Below are positions 26,725 through 41,000 of a DNA stretch of 64,000 bases, piece by piece. This DNA comes from Bugula neritina (Eukaryota; Bryozoa; Gymnolaemata; Cheilostomatida; Bugulidae): NCBI GenBank assembly GCA_964035545.1, contig OZ037765.1, forward strand, positions 12,704,698 through 12,768,697, in the 5' to 3' direction. A program made the position numbers and the translations under genes. Numbering within the stretch: position 1 is the first letter of the stretch; every line of letters starts with the position of its first letter. A model generated the notes under the pieces. That model worked only from the letters and a program-made list of their open reading frames with translations. It was not told the DNA's origin and did not search any database.

Positions 26725-28271
26725 TCACAGAGCTGGAGCCTTGTAAACATAGCCTGTCCGAAAACCCTAAAAGTACAGAAATGCATAGTTGTACATGCAT
26801 AGAATAGGCGGTACCACTGATTGTTACTACATTGGCCTATTATCATAATCATAACTATAATGTGTAGCTCTTATGGAACTATGAAGTCAGAGTACTATTA
26901 TCAGCAAAAAAATTACATTTATAATTTTGAAATGCAAATCATCAAGGCGTAGATGCATATTGAAATATATACCACCTTAACTCACACCAGTTTCATAGAC
27001 TCAAAATCATACATTACTATAGACTTGGTAACTATAAGCTGGTAACAACTGAAATTTCTATTACAAACACAAATGTATTGCTTTCAAATTGAATTAAATA
27101 TAATTCAATGCTTTAAAATTACGATGTTCGTGTTTCAAACTAATATTTTTTTTAAATTACAAAAAGCTATAAAATATTGCCATGTGCCTTTGTCAACGAA
27201 GGTTTGGAAAGCATTGTTAAAGCACCAGCCAAAGTTTATATATTTAATCAAGCTCTATGTAGTGTGCTTTGAAAGAATTATTTATTGTTGTAAAATTATT
27301 TCAAAATTGTTACGCCTGGTTAGCAAAGAATAAACATAAAGTACAATACAACAATAATGAAAGTAAACTACGCCACTCACTGTTCCTTATAATATAACTT
27401 TCACTGCAAGCTCCTAGTCATAAAAAGATCTGAGTCATGGTTATAGCTACCTTATTATCCAACACGCGCATTTCAGCTTCAAACTCCAAGGCACCAGGTT
27501 CCCACATTACTTCAGAGCCATGGTTAGCAGCGTCAGCATGCATGTGGTCTTTCACCAGAGCTATGGCCTCCTCACTGATATACGTGAGGTTATCCAGTCC
27601 TGCCTTCATCATTTGTAGCTGTGACATAAAAATAGGGTTTTTGAGTTAGACCCAAAACGTTCACACAAATATGTGATATTGTTTAGTAGCTAATATCGTA
27701 ACATAAAGTATGCTAAATCTAACAATAATATGTAGCAACAGAAAAAAAATATGCAATATGACTTTTAAAACAATGTTGATTTTTTTTTCATATATAGTTC
27801 ATTATAACAGACTAGAAAAACTGGGCAAGTCACAACCTGAAAGCTCAACGTTGAGCAAAATTTATCAAAGCTACAAAAAGGAGAAAAGAAATCAGCATAA
27901 GGATTATTATCTAAACAACCCTACACCAGACTGTAGAATGATGACGGCTAAGTTTAAGAGCAGACTTTCAAACTAACCTGCTGTTGGCAACCTCGAAAAG
28001 CCATTTCAGCGAAACGCCAAGCAGTTTCTAGAGTAGGTCCACAGGCATATAGCCCATGATTCCTGACGAAAATGATATCACAGTTATCACTGATGCTATT
28101 TATTATAGCATCTTTGGTATCACTGTTGATGTATGCTGCCTCACATTCTAAGTAGCACGGTACACCACCCATCAGGGCATCTTGTGTCAGCTGTATAAAG
28201 CCTTTCTTCAAAACACTGACCTGTGAACATGAAACTTGAAAACAACACAGCTCAAGTACAATTATATATAT

Positions 28272-28343
<72 letters not shown>

Positions 28344-30269
28344 ATATATTATATACATATATGTATATCCACAACTCCTCTCATATACCGTAATGCTGCA
28401 TTACAAATTAAACCATAATTTCTAAGACTAGCTTGAAATCAAATGAGGACAGAATAGTAAATAGTTGTCAACTAGCAAAGATGGACAAAATTAAATGAAA
28501 GATGCTTCACTTACTGCGACTGTCTCTGCTGTTTGAATGTGAATCACACAGTTGATATCCGGCCTGGCTGAATAAATGGCCGAGTGGAGAGAAAAGCCAG
28601 CTTGGTTGACACCCAGCACTGTATTTCCTCTGTCTAAAATTCTCCCCTCCAAGTCAACTTTGATTAGATTTCCAGCTGTTACTTCTTTATACAGCAAACC
28701 ATATGGATTTACCAGAAAACTCTGCATTGAGTCTTCCGATAGCCTAGCCTAAAAAGGGTAAACAATTTAATGTGTTTTAGAAATTTTCAACACAACAATT
28801 ACCACAACAACAAAAATCAAGAAAGCATTATAAAAATAATCTGAACACATTGACAGTGCCAGAGACTCTAAATTCATTATATATTAAAACTAATTCCCAA
28901 AACTAATGAGAATCTCATATCACAGTGAGAAAAAATAATCTAACAAAGTATTACAGGTAATCGCAAGCTAAATTCCATCCTCTTTTTACTTATACACTAA
29001 TAAGTTATTATGTCGGTCCGCAAATTTTAAGAACGTAATTCATAAATGTAATCTATCAAAGAAGCTTAAAAATATGCGTTACCTTGTCAAGGCAGAGAAT
29101 CAAATCAAAATCCTCTGATATAAGATTTGTTGAGCCAAGAAGTTACAGTTTACAAAATTGTTTTGATCACATTGAAAACTAAATGCAGTGAACATGCCAT
29201 CTCAACACATCTTTGTTCTTATTTTAACAAGAAGCCATTGCAAGCTAGGAAGTTACTAAAGATTACAACTCACTGTAATGTGGTTTTTGATGGTAGAATT
29301 CCAGCCTCGCAAGTTCACCAGTCTATATAAAGATGCTAGTTTACAGCGCATCAGTCGCTCCCCTTTGGAATATTTAGATGAATCCACACCCCTCATGTCT
29401 GCTATAGGTATGATTGGAGCAGAGTCTAAAATATGCAAAAGCATAGTGTCTGTTAACATCCATTTAAGTAAAGCACGATTAAAAACTGTCTGTTTTTAAA
29501 ACAAAATTTAAACAACTATTCACACAATGGCAAGCAAACTCAATAACTTTGTTCTGAGTATAACTCAGAGTGAGAAATACCAGCTTACTAAAATTTTATA
29601 CATTTTTCTTTGCATGTTAACTTAATTAAGTTGCTTAATAAATGTAAATATTTAACAACTTTAGCCCACTATGCATTAAATACAATTTTAATTCTGTAAT
29701 AATGAAAAAAATCAAATAACATCTTACTTATTTCACCGGGTATGCGGGCAAGAGATGATTGTCCACCGAAAAACTGCTGCTTTACTGCCACTAAGCAAGA
29801 AGGATGGGGGCCTGCTTTCATCTAAAATTACCAAATCTAGATATAATAGTATATGTTCCCATACTGGTCATTGGAAAAATAACCATTGAGTGGTAATTTA
29901 GTGTAGTGCCATAGGCCCATTAATTCAAACCCTAAATAAATTGAATCACTATTAAACATATAATAAAGTAAACCTGTAGCTCTATATAGTCCATTAACTC
30001 TTCTCTCAATTGCTGATTGTTGAGAATTGCAGCCACTTTCCATCTGGTGCTATTTGATTGGTTGTCTCCAGAAGATACTAGCGATTGTTCCATTTCAGGT
30101 ATTTCTTGGTCATCTTCGTCTGTAAATGAATTCAATACATCATGTCATCAACACCAAAGTTTATTAACAATATTTGGGATATACTTCTACTAACTTAAAA
30201 ATTTATACTGGTAAAACTTTGCCCACCGTAAATTTGCTTATTTACAGAATCTTCTTTCTCGCCAGGCAT
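26725..30269 (-). CDS. Adducin-like paralogue lacking the tail, 373 aa
   Basis: Exons on the - strand: 30227-30269, 29974-30119, 29728-29821, 29274-29425, 28515-28748, 27978-28220, 27451-27618, 26725-26766. They total 1122 nt with every phase consistent. Several sizes match the first adducin exactly (152 and 243 nt). Head motifs: IIPIADMRG, RCKLASLYRL, KNHIT, FLVNPYGLLYKEVTAG, GVNQAGFSLHSAI and FVRNHGLYACG. Neck motifs: FEAEMRVLDNK and GFRTGY. The last exon runs GFRTGYVYKAPAL then TGA, so the whole tail and basic C-terminal domain are missing. The head motif HxH of the first gene reads HIQ here, so one His of the aldolase-type metal site is lost. The ATG lies 11 bases inside an exon with an acceptor at 30281-30282, so a 5' UTR exon exists upstream. 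Splicing past the TGA (for example at GTGAAT) was considered, but no downstream tail exon was seen. Confidence 0.88.
28274..28340. repeat. (TA)n microsatellite in an intron of the truncated adducin
   Basis: An alternating TA run bordered on both sides by tccatatat, between exons 27978-28220 and 28515-28748. Confidence 0.9.
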
Positions 30270-32164
30270 CCTTTTGCTTTCTAAAATAAGACAGAAAAAG
30301 TTAATTCAGTAATGCTTAAAACTATACAGAAAAGAGGAACTTGAAAATATTTATTACAGAGTTTTTGCTAATTAAACTGTGTTTTTACAATTTATATGGT
30401 TGAATTGTCATGAGAAAGCCTAATGAGATCCCAGAACTCCTGAAGGTCTATAGTATTAAGCAGTGCTAAGCAAGCTGAGCAGAATCATGCTGACCACATA
30501 ATGAAGGAAAGAGCCACATTTAGTTCCTTAAAACAGGTGGCAAAAACACACATGTGGTTTCTGCAACAAAAACTGCCACTCTCGCGTTGACCTCCACAGC
30601 CATACGAAGAGACGCAACAAGTGAACATGACTCTGCCTGGTGCAGTCATCATAGAAGTAGGCTGAAGATAGTTGCATTAGACATGTACAATAAACCAAGG
30701 GTAGATGTACTTGCGTTTTCCAAGTATCATAGCATGAACATTACAATGGTCAAACTAGTTTTTATTTTCCTTAAAAAATATAATTTATTTGGTGATTGTC
30801 ATCAATAATACGAGATGGCACAAAAATTTTAAATGCGACAATTTAAATTTTTCATGTAACATTATCTCAAATTAATCAACTTGTGTTCGTTGAATATCTT
30901 GGTTGCAGACTGCTTTGACAGCTGCTTTTAATTAATTTGAGCTGCATCATACACCATACTTGGCATATAAAAATTATACCTGGAACTCTATTAAAAGTAA
31001 CACTACTTTATAAATTTATTTTAGTTTTATGTTTAATGCAATAACCAATTCCTGTAAAATTAAAACGTTCCAACTGTGAGACACATGAAAAATGCTGCGA
31101 AATAAAAGAGAATCCAGACTAGCAACAAGAGTTAGAGAAACTATGCTTTTAACAAACCTTACTTACAAATACTTGATTAAACAGCCAGAACCTGAAATCA
31201 AGAGACTAATTCTGTATAAACCTTAGAAAATCAAGAAACAAGTTTTTGATATATAGTTTTTTTCAAGAAGTAATTACCTGACAGCTACACACTGAAAACA
31301 TCTTGTTCAAACACTAGAAGATATTTATATTTAATAGTTTTGATCTGCAACATTTTAGTACCATTTGATATCTTTATCTTAGTTTAGTAAGTGGGAAAAT
31401 ATATTAAAAAAATTAGATAAGCATGACAGGAAAACTGAAACAATGAAAAATTGAGTCACCTAAGTTTCTAGAATGACAAAATAACTTCGAAATATGATGC
31501 AGGGCCTAGCTTATGAAAGTGAAGTATATTGTTTGAAGAGGAATATAACTAAGATAAAAAAATATTTAGGTCAAAAATAAATTAAGAACAATTGAAAGTT
31601 CATAACATAGATATAAAGGCAGTATATCATATACATCTATTTTAGGCCAAGAAATAAAAACCAAGAAAATCCAATAAAAGAGTAAATGCAGGTTGGGAAA
31701 TATTTTTAGGCCAAGGGTATATATTAAAATGTAGCATGCCAATATATCTAAAATCAGCAATTAACTACAAATCAGATGCTGGCAAAAAATGTGAAGAATA
31801 AAAAATGACTGTCAATCACGATGATGATGCTAATAGAAAAACAAAAAGATGGGCTTAGAATAAGATTTTAAAGAACAGAAATCAAGCTAGCTGGATATTT
31901 CAGCTGAAGGACAACAACATATGTGAACAATCACTACGACTATTAGCATTATAGATGTTGAAACATAAGAGGGGAAACAAAGAGAAAATGGCAGATAAAC
32001 CAAAATAATTTTGGAAGACAACAGGTTACTGTCGTTTCGTACACTAGTCATTTTGTATACAAAATGGCCATTACATGCACAAACTACTGTCCATTTCATA
32101 CGCAGAATGAATAATAAATGATTCCACTGGATAATCACTTGAACTAGTTTAATTATTGTTTGCA

Positions 32165-32245
32165 TCCCAGCTCTCCCACTCTTCCTCCCTCCCACCCTCT
32201 CTCTCCCTTTCTCTCCCACCCTCCCCCTCTCTATCTGTCTTTTCC
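32165..32245. repeat. Polypyrimidine/polypurine tract
   Basis: About 80 bases of almost pure C and T on the + strand (ctctcccactcttcctccct and onward). Such tracts can form triplex DNA; no gene context is evident. Confidence 0.7.
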
Positions 32246-32639
32246 AGCATGTTTCCACTTCACAATGTCACCTATTGAATAAATGATGTTGACTAACCTA
32301 ACAGATATGATACCTGTATCGCATTCATCCTGAGTTAGTTGAAAGAATTCAATAAATATTGTGCCTTGTGGAGTGAATACGTTTATAATTGTTAGTGGGG
32401 TGAATATCTTCATAATAAATAAATATAAAAAAACATGCATTTTAGTTAATTTACATTAATGTGTATTAAACGACCTGAAAAGTTAGTACGAAACGACTTA
32501 TGCACGAAATGACATGTACCCGAAGACAACAGCTTGGAGAAGATCAGCACAAAAATTTGGATAAAATATGCTTAGGCCTTTAAAGTTCGTCAAGCAGCAG
32601 ATCATAAGTATTCTAATGATACTGTTATTCCCAGTGACA

Positions 32640-33300
32640 ATCACAGTGTCAGGGTGAATGATTAATAATCATACCCCTAGGATTATAGATTATCAGATTA
32701 TGATATTTTACATCATGATAATCATATTGTAATAGAAAATATCTATATTCATATTGGTATTATTATTGATAGTAGTAATACTAATACTTTACTTAAAAAC
32801 TAAAAAGGCCAATCGACTTGTGTAACCCTTGGAATAGAATATTTATTCTATTTTAACTAAAGTCTAATGTCAAATCACAAATGTGTGTAGCCATAAAGTT
32901 AAACTTAAAGACTAAAGTTAAAGTGATAAAAATAGTTTACAAATGCAACTAGTACTACCATTTTCAATTTCAGTAGTAGTTCGTTGCGAAGATAATCATA
33001 ATATTAATGATTTAATCATACTAAATCATAATTATAATCATAATGTTAATGACAATCTTAATCTTATACTATAGTTAATGTTATTCATATTTATATTCAT
33101 ATTGATATTCATATAGATATTCTTATTGTAATTGTAATCACTAATGAGTAATGAGTAATCGACTAATCGTTATGATTATCATTGAATTTGACCATTTCGT
33201 TTTATAGTTATCATACTCATACTAATACCCACTATAAGTAAAAGCATGAGGTTGAGTGCGACTATGAGTATGAGTATTACTATTACTATTAGTATTACTA
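32640..33300. repeat. TA-rich cryptic repeat block
   Basis: Interleaved aatcataat, atattcatat and tattactattag units, of the same type as the block at 23400-24560. Confidence 0.6.
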
Positions 33301-35082
33301 TTAACCTAGAAGGAACAATAGTTAGTAATGGTGCAGGTCTGCAGGATATAAACTGGGTCGGGATTTGGCACTTGAGAACAGAGTTGCTTCCTCTTTATTT
33401 ATACATTTCAGCGATTATATTTTACTAAAACAGCTTGTCAATAACAGTGTGAACTTTAACCCTTTGGTCAATAAAGGCTTCTTTGTTCAATTTTCTTAGA
33501 TCTATTTAATGTGTGATACATGTTTTATTTCTAGAGATGCAAAATTACTGAAATTATTTTCAATAAATATTATTGATATCAACATGTTAAGTCATGCAAG
33601 TTCATGTTGTTTGAACTTTGAGCAGATATGGCATTATTTCAATGATGATGTAGAACTTTGTTCTAGTTTATTTTGTTCTAAAAATTATTAAAATTACAGC
33701 CTAAAATTGCAAATGATTTTGATCGCTTGGATGTAATTGTACTACCCTCCCTGGCATCCCACTTTGTGAGACCAAGAAACCTGTACAATCCAAGCACTCA
33801 ATGGCATCTTAAATGCTAAAACTGGAAATACTCTATAGTCTATAGGGTACCCTACCATTTGATAGACCCTAGATTTATGCGGCTGCTAGTACATACTACA
33901 TAATTCTGCTTATTTAATTTTATATCAATATATACTTTTGGTACCTCGCAGTATATGCCATGCTTATAAATCATAACTGCTATATGCTCCATGTGCAAAC
34001 TGAAATAGTTTCAGTTATGTGAGAAAACTTGTACATTTGTAATTTGCAGAAAGATCAAAATAGCCTTTGCTATACTGATTGCTTGCTCAACCATTTCTGG
34101 CTATTGATTTTTTTACTTTGGCAGCTTTTGCCAATTTTTTGCACCTTCTAAAATCTATTGGGACTGTAATATATATTTTATTATTTAAATTTGATCCACC
34201 TATGACCAGTCCATAAGTGGATAAATATTTTTGTGTATTGTAAAAACTTATAATGCATGGTAATTTCTCTTTTCCCTTTCCCTAGTAAATCATTTCCCAT
34301 AAAAAACACCCATAAATATTGGCAGGTTTCCACAATTTGGCAAACGGTACTGTTAAAATTTTGCAAATGTTTGACTGCATGCATATAATGTTGAATATTT
34401 GACTGTCTCTTAGTACTGACACTTATCATTCCCTTTAAAGTCAGTTTAAATAGTCTTTTGAAACTTTATAACATTGTTATATATCTTTGAATGATAAAGC
34501 TACGTGTGTACACTTCTACTTCTAAGTCTTTTTGATAAGATTTGAAAGTTTCCAAACTTTGACTTTTTTTCCTTCCCTTCCAGGGCTTTTATAGTTTCAT
34601 AATAATTATCTATGACCATGTAAGTTTCAGTTGCTACTGTGAGACTAGTAACTTTGACTATTGTTTGAGCTGTTGAAGCAATTGGGAAAATAGCATAAAT
34701 CAACTAAAATACAGCAATTACTCAAATTATAGTTTTATATTCTTTAAATCACTATAAATTGTTCAATAAAATGATATTTATTGTCCTTGCAGTCTAGTTG
34801 TATTTTGTTGTTACTGTAAAGTTGTCTTCTTTCTTTGATTAAAATTGACTCAATCAAAACTTGAAAAATTTATATCTATTCTGTATCCCCATTTACAATC
34901 GTAAGACAGATCTATTTACGAGCATGTGATTTGCAGCAGAGTCTAATGTACAAGAAAACATCAACAAGAGATAAGCTCACGGTGGCACTGGCACGCTAGA
35001 CTAGCTAGTAACAGCAACACTAACTGGCAATATAGAAAGAGATTATTTGGAAGCTTTATATGATTTTAGATAAATTAAAGAC

Positions 35083-38000
35083 ATGCAACGAAAAATGATT
35101 ACATTTTTGGCTTGTATAAGTCTTTTTCTAGCTGCCACAAAGGTAATATTTTTTCTATTTAAATTTTATTTCAATTATATATATAAATATTTAAAATATA
35201 AAGATTTAATTTTATTATTTATTTACTAATAATTATAATAATTATACTTATAAATATAGTTATAGTTATACTTTTATAGTAATATTTATACTAAATCTAA
35301 TAGTAATACTAATACTAATACTATTAATAACAATAGTAATACTTAGAGTTGGTCTATTAATATTAAATTTTATTATTATAGTTATACTTATAGTTCTAAT
35401 TGTCATAGTTAATGTTATACTATAACTATAAGTATAACTATAAGTATAACCATTACTTAATCTTATAGTTAGACACTTATAGTTATACCTAATCTTATTG
35501 TTATAGTTATACTAATACTTAATACTTATATTATAAAGGCTAGAATTCAAGAAGACGAAGTGGAGTTGGAGTTAAACTTAAAGTTAAATTAAACTTAGAA
35601 TAAAAGACTAAGAACAAAGTATTACTATTACTATTAGTATTAGTATTAGTGATTGTAAAGTAAAAGTTTGAATTTAAGTTGTTAATGACTTTATCGTAGT
35701 TCATAATGATAATCATAATGTTTTATTAATGTTTAAGTTCAGGATTGTTACTATAAGTATAAGTATAACTATAAGTATAAGTATAACTATTAATTAGACT
35801 TATACTTATACTATTAGTATTAGTATTATTACTGTTAGTTTTAGTATTACTATTAGACTTTGCATTATTATAACTACTATAACTATTGGTATTACTATTA
35901 GTATTAGTATAAGTATTACTATTAGTATAATCATTAACATAGCTAAACCTAATCTTATACTAATAGTATTAGTAATACTAAAACTAAAGTAAATAGTCTA
36001 ATTGAGTAATACTAGTAGACATAGTCATAAGCAGTATTTAATTTTATATTGATAATACTAATCTAACACTAATAGTAATAACAATAGTAAACTATTATAA
36101 GCATAACTATTAGACTTAGCATTTATATTATAATCAATATTATTATTATTAGTATGAATAATACTAATAGTATTATTATTAATATTATCTTAATCTTAAA
36201 GTTAATCTAGAAGTGTAACTATTACTATTAGTAAATAAATATTAATCTACTCCTATGAACTTGTAGCAATACTAATTATAATAATTGGTTTAAGTTTTAA
36301 AATGACCATAGTCATAATGATAATCATAATTATAATGATATGAATATAAAAAATGATTAAATCAGGACTAAACATTTAAACTTTAACTTACCAAGTATAG
36401 TAGTAATTAGTTTTAAGATCAACAGGAGCTGTCTGTTTTACTTTCTATCGCTATGCTAGTACTTACCAGTAACAGCTACGAATTAGTAAAGTTACTTATT
36501 TAGTATAACTTATTAGATTTTTGTCATTAGCTCATTAGGCAAATAGCAATATTACTACATATATCCAAATGTATTATTTTTAATGAACGTCTATGTTTAG
36601 CCCCAGGGCTAATCCTTTAAGTATCACTATCTTTTTATGGCTTTGTTCAAAAAAATTAAGTCAAACTTTTTTTGTATTACCATCAATGATACTTCTTAAG
36701 TTGTAAGAATTAAAAGTGTTCTGATTAGTTGCCAATTCTGGTTGGTTATGTAGGCTTAGCTATCTGTTGATGAGTTAGTATGTATATAGTGATAGTTATA
36801 GCTTTAGGTACAATAGGTTTTTAATTTATGGCCAGTATCTTAAAGTAAAGTAATGGATATAGTACTAATGATTGACTATTTAATCCAAAATTTTTTAATG
36901 TGACAGTTCCTTCTTATTGATTTTAATGTTGAAGTATTAGATACTCGAATAGGTTATTCCCTTGATGTTGCTAAGAGCAAAGTGGCACTCGTTGGTAAAT
37001 ACCCAGCTTCTTTAATAGTAAAATTTTGTCAACTTAAATGATAAATAATAAAGCATTATTCTCATAGATCTCTTTATAAAGCTAGAGTTCAAGTCGAAAT
37101 CAAATTTTCCATTCTCAGTTTAAAAACACCACTATTCTGACAATTCATAGCATACACAGACTATAGCCACATTAAAACAAGGTGTCCACTAGTTATTTCA
37201 AGAGTAATGAGAGTGTGTTTTGGTTCAAAAGGATAAGGTTTAGTATGTACAACTTTTTGAACTATTGAAAATTTTTATTGTTTTTATACAATTTTGTTTT
37301 TCCTCAAAAACTTCTCTGTTTCTAAGTTAACATTTCACAAGTTGAGCTGGCTCATGAATTTTTTTCCTCTGTTATCATTCCATAGTCGCATTATCATGGA
37401 AATTGCTATGTGATATCACTTAGTAGGTTCACCCAAGTAGATTATCATTGTTGTATGTAGCTATCTGATAAGGTTAGCCTTCTTCATGTGATACATACTA
37501 ACCTTGAGGCTCACATGACTTTGCTTTATATATTTCATCAGCATGCTATTTGTCAAACTTTCCTATTCAGTAAAATCGGGATTCTAGAATGAAATACAGA
37601 GAGACTAATGGTGTTATATTGAGAAATGGGACACCTATTTAGTTTCTAAAGAAGTTTTTATAAGTGATGTATTACTATGCGTATAAAAGCAGAAAAGCTA
37701 CTCAATTCCTATTAAAACACTTTATTGCTTGTGCACTTGCGATTAAAACTTTTCTTCTGTTTGTCAGTTTTGTTACAAATTAGTGTTATTTGTGTCATAG
37801 AGTGTCATTATATGTTCAGGGAGCAAATATAATAGGGATATGCTTGCAATAAACCAGGAAATACTCTAACATGAGGGCTTAGCATGTTTACTGGTTTCTC
37901 TGTATGGATTTCAGTTCGACTGCAGTCAGCTCAGTTGAAAGGTCACATTCAGTTCAATGTTTTTTACATCACATTTTTGTGTCAAGGTTTCCACTGTTTA

Positions 38001-41000
38001 TGAGAGTGCAATATGTTAGGAAATATAGGCTTGCTTGTCTACAATGGCCAACCATCAATTCTTCCGCTAAAAATGCATTAGGTTTTTCATTAAATTTAAT
38101 ACTCACTAATGTAAAATTTGTTTGGGCAAATGCTGGTAGCTTTAGTAGAAATTATTTTCCCTAGTAAGTAGTAGTTTACTATTTTCTCACTTAGTAACTG
38201 GATGTGTTAGCCCACCTTTCCTACTGTTGTGTTGTATAGATAAGTACTGCAATGAATTACTACCAACTTTCTTACTGTCACTACACTTTATTATCTCAAA
38301 TCTCAAAGCTAACTGACCCACTTGATAAACAAACAGTATGTCACAACAGTTACATAGCACTTTTAAAACCACAACATAATTACTTTGACAGCATAATTGC
38401 ACCGCTATAACATTCCACAATATAAGGCTACTAGCAGGTATAAGTCATGGGATAATATAAACATAGCTTTAGTAAACAGATACAAACATTACACCTACCT
38501 CTTTAGTGTGTGAGCTGCTCAGCCCAGATTAGATTAGCATTTCTCAATTACCGGCTTTCCATGTACCGATCTCAGGGAGATTGATCCATGGAAAGACGTC
38601 AAAGATCGATCTCAGTCGTTCTGAGCTGGTCGGTCTGTAGAGCTCGAACTCAGATCGATCTCAAGGCAATAAGACCATGGAAAGACGAAAGATCGATCCG
38701 AAAAGTAGAAAAATGACTGCTCGCTAAAATGTCGTCTGCTAATAAAAATGATAACTTATTGTTAATTACTAAGCAAAGTACTTAATAATTAAGATAGCCA
38801 CCTTTTCAAGTGGCAAAACTTTGACTTTCAGTAAAATGACTAAGAAAACTTAATTATGTAAAATTATAGACCGTAGAAGATGCGAAAAGTGAGAGCATTT
38901 AAATTGAAATTAAATGACTAGTATACGCACTGTCATTAGTTATTTGCTGCGTAATTTTAAGCCTAATAGTCCCGTAAGTTTATGAATAAGCTGTACAACA
39001 GCTATTAATTTTATATAAGCTGTCAAGCTAACATATTAAAATCAATTATTTTAAATTGGCCAAATTACTTCATATTAAAAGCTTTACTGCGTAGAGTTTA
39101 TAGCTGACTTTAAATTTTAGACTATGAAAATTTTGGTTTTCAACAGCAGTAGCTTTTATCACTCAGGTGGGTAAAAAAATTATACTATTAAAGTAGTCTT
39201 CACCTAAGAGGAGGCAACTCCCAGAGATCGATCTGACACTTTCATGGAAAAACGATCGATCTGAGCACATTACTCAGATCGATCTCGCTGAGATCGGTAC
39301 ATGGAAAGCCCGTGAATGGATTGATTGGCATGATATTGAACTGAGCTGACAACCCAGCTCAGAGCACAGAGATCGAACTTTGACCTGTTGCCATATCTAG
39401 AACTAGCTGCAGTCAACTGAAATGATACATGAAAAACCAGTTAGAATGTTGATTGTTTGATGAATCGGACATCTTTAGTTAGAATCAAACTAGCACACTA
39501 GTTGGAAAATCTGAAATAATATACAATTATTTATATTGTAGGCTTCTACTTTCTGTTATTCAGATGATTACATAAGCTACTACTGTGGTAAGAGCATAGC
39601 TAACTATCTTTTACCTTCACTGCATTTGCATCATTTCCATCATCAATGGATTTTTCATTCACCTAACGGAAACAGTTACATTGAAGGAAACCAGAACCAT
39701 AAGTTAATACAAACTACAGTATAATTCGAAGTCATGGAAACGCAGTCCTTTTAATTTAATTTAAAGACAATTATATAGTTAGTTTACTTATATGGTAACA
39801 TATAACTTAGAAAGATTAAAATTTTTGCATTGTGAAACCTACCAGCATTTTTCAATGTGATATCTCCTACATAGTGAGTAACTTGTGATATAATTGTTCT
39901 GGTAGATTATATAAAATGTACTTGAGTTAAAGATTATGTTGGTGTTGTAGAAGATTACCAAACATGCTGTGGATATATGTCATGCTGTACCAGCTATACA
40001 TCAGTATGGGGACTGTGGTGTAAGTAGCCCTTTCTTTGACACTGCTAACATGTGCCCTTGTTTGCTGCAGATTAGCTAATTTTATTATACAACTACTAGT
40101 CAAAGATTGTAATGTTACATAACACATGTGACTATGCAAAGTTGAGCCATATAAGGACAAGTGTTACTGACTCACAGTTCAATAGAATCATATTTCAAAG
40201 GGGAAGTTAACATCTCAGCTAGAGTACTAGAACAATAGTGCAGAAATTTTAAATCAAGTTGGAAAATGTTATATTTCATGGTTTAAAGGTGTTCTATCAT
40301 CAGCACTATCATGAGAAAACTTATTGAGTAAATTTAAATTTTAAGATATATTTTTACAATGTACAAAACTCCATGTTTGCTAGAATTAGTCTCAAACTTT
40401 CCAATAGTAGAAGACTTTTGCAGTTGATCAATCAATCAATAAGCAATGAGAAGTTTACTTAATTTTAGTTGAAATTCAGTAAGATTTCTTATTTTGCTTT
40501 ATGGTCCCCTTTTTTTAGTTTCACACCTGTACAGTTGTGATACTGTTTGGATAACCATCTCCTTCCTTTTTTAAGCCTGAGCTGTATGGATAGTGTGTAT
40601 CTTCCAGCCTAGTTTATTAAGTTTTAACTTGGAGTTTTGGTACTGTGTGAGATGATGCATTGTCCTGGAGACAGCCTCTTTGGACTAAATTCTCCTTTGT
40701 TTGTTTAGATGTCTTTTCTGACCTTAACAACTAGCTCAAAGTTCTAGTTATCTGTGTCTACTGTGTGGCCATGGTTATTGAAGTTTTTTCTTCTCGCTGG
40801 GGATGGCATCATGTTTCTACTTCATATATTGTGAAAAATAGAGCACGCATGTATCATCAATAGTGAACATTTGTGACAAAAAATTATCCTGTTTCTTTCC
40901 AACTTTATATGACCGTCTCTGGAAACCAACCAGTGCTATGGTCATGCATCAAAATTATGGTCAAAATTCTTAAATTTTCATGCATAGATTTACTCCTCAT

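Larger units (their letters stand above)
30281..35082. other. Non-coding region between divergent genes
   Basis: It separates the 5' end of the truncated adducin (-) from the VOPP1-like gene (+). It should hold both promoters and the adducin 5' UTR exon, which I could not locate. It contains a pyrimidine-rich tract (about 32165-32245) and a TA-rich cryptic repeat block (about 32640-33300). A small - strand open frame at 34500-34703 has no supporting splice partners. Confidence 0.45.

Noticed and set aside
28236-28418. Tyr/Ile-repeat open frames
   Set aside because: They are translations of the (TA)n microsatellite.
34500-34703. 67-codon - strand open frame near the VOPP1-like promoter
   Set aside because: Composition is somewhat protein-like, but no partner exons in phase or family match were found.
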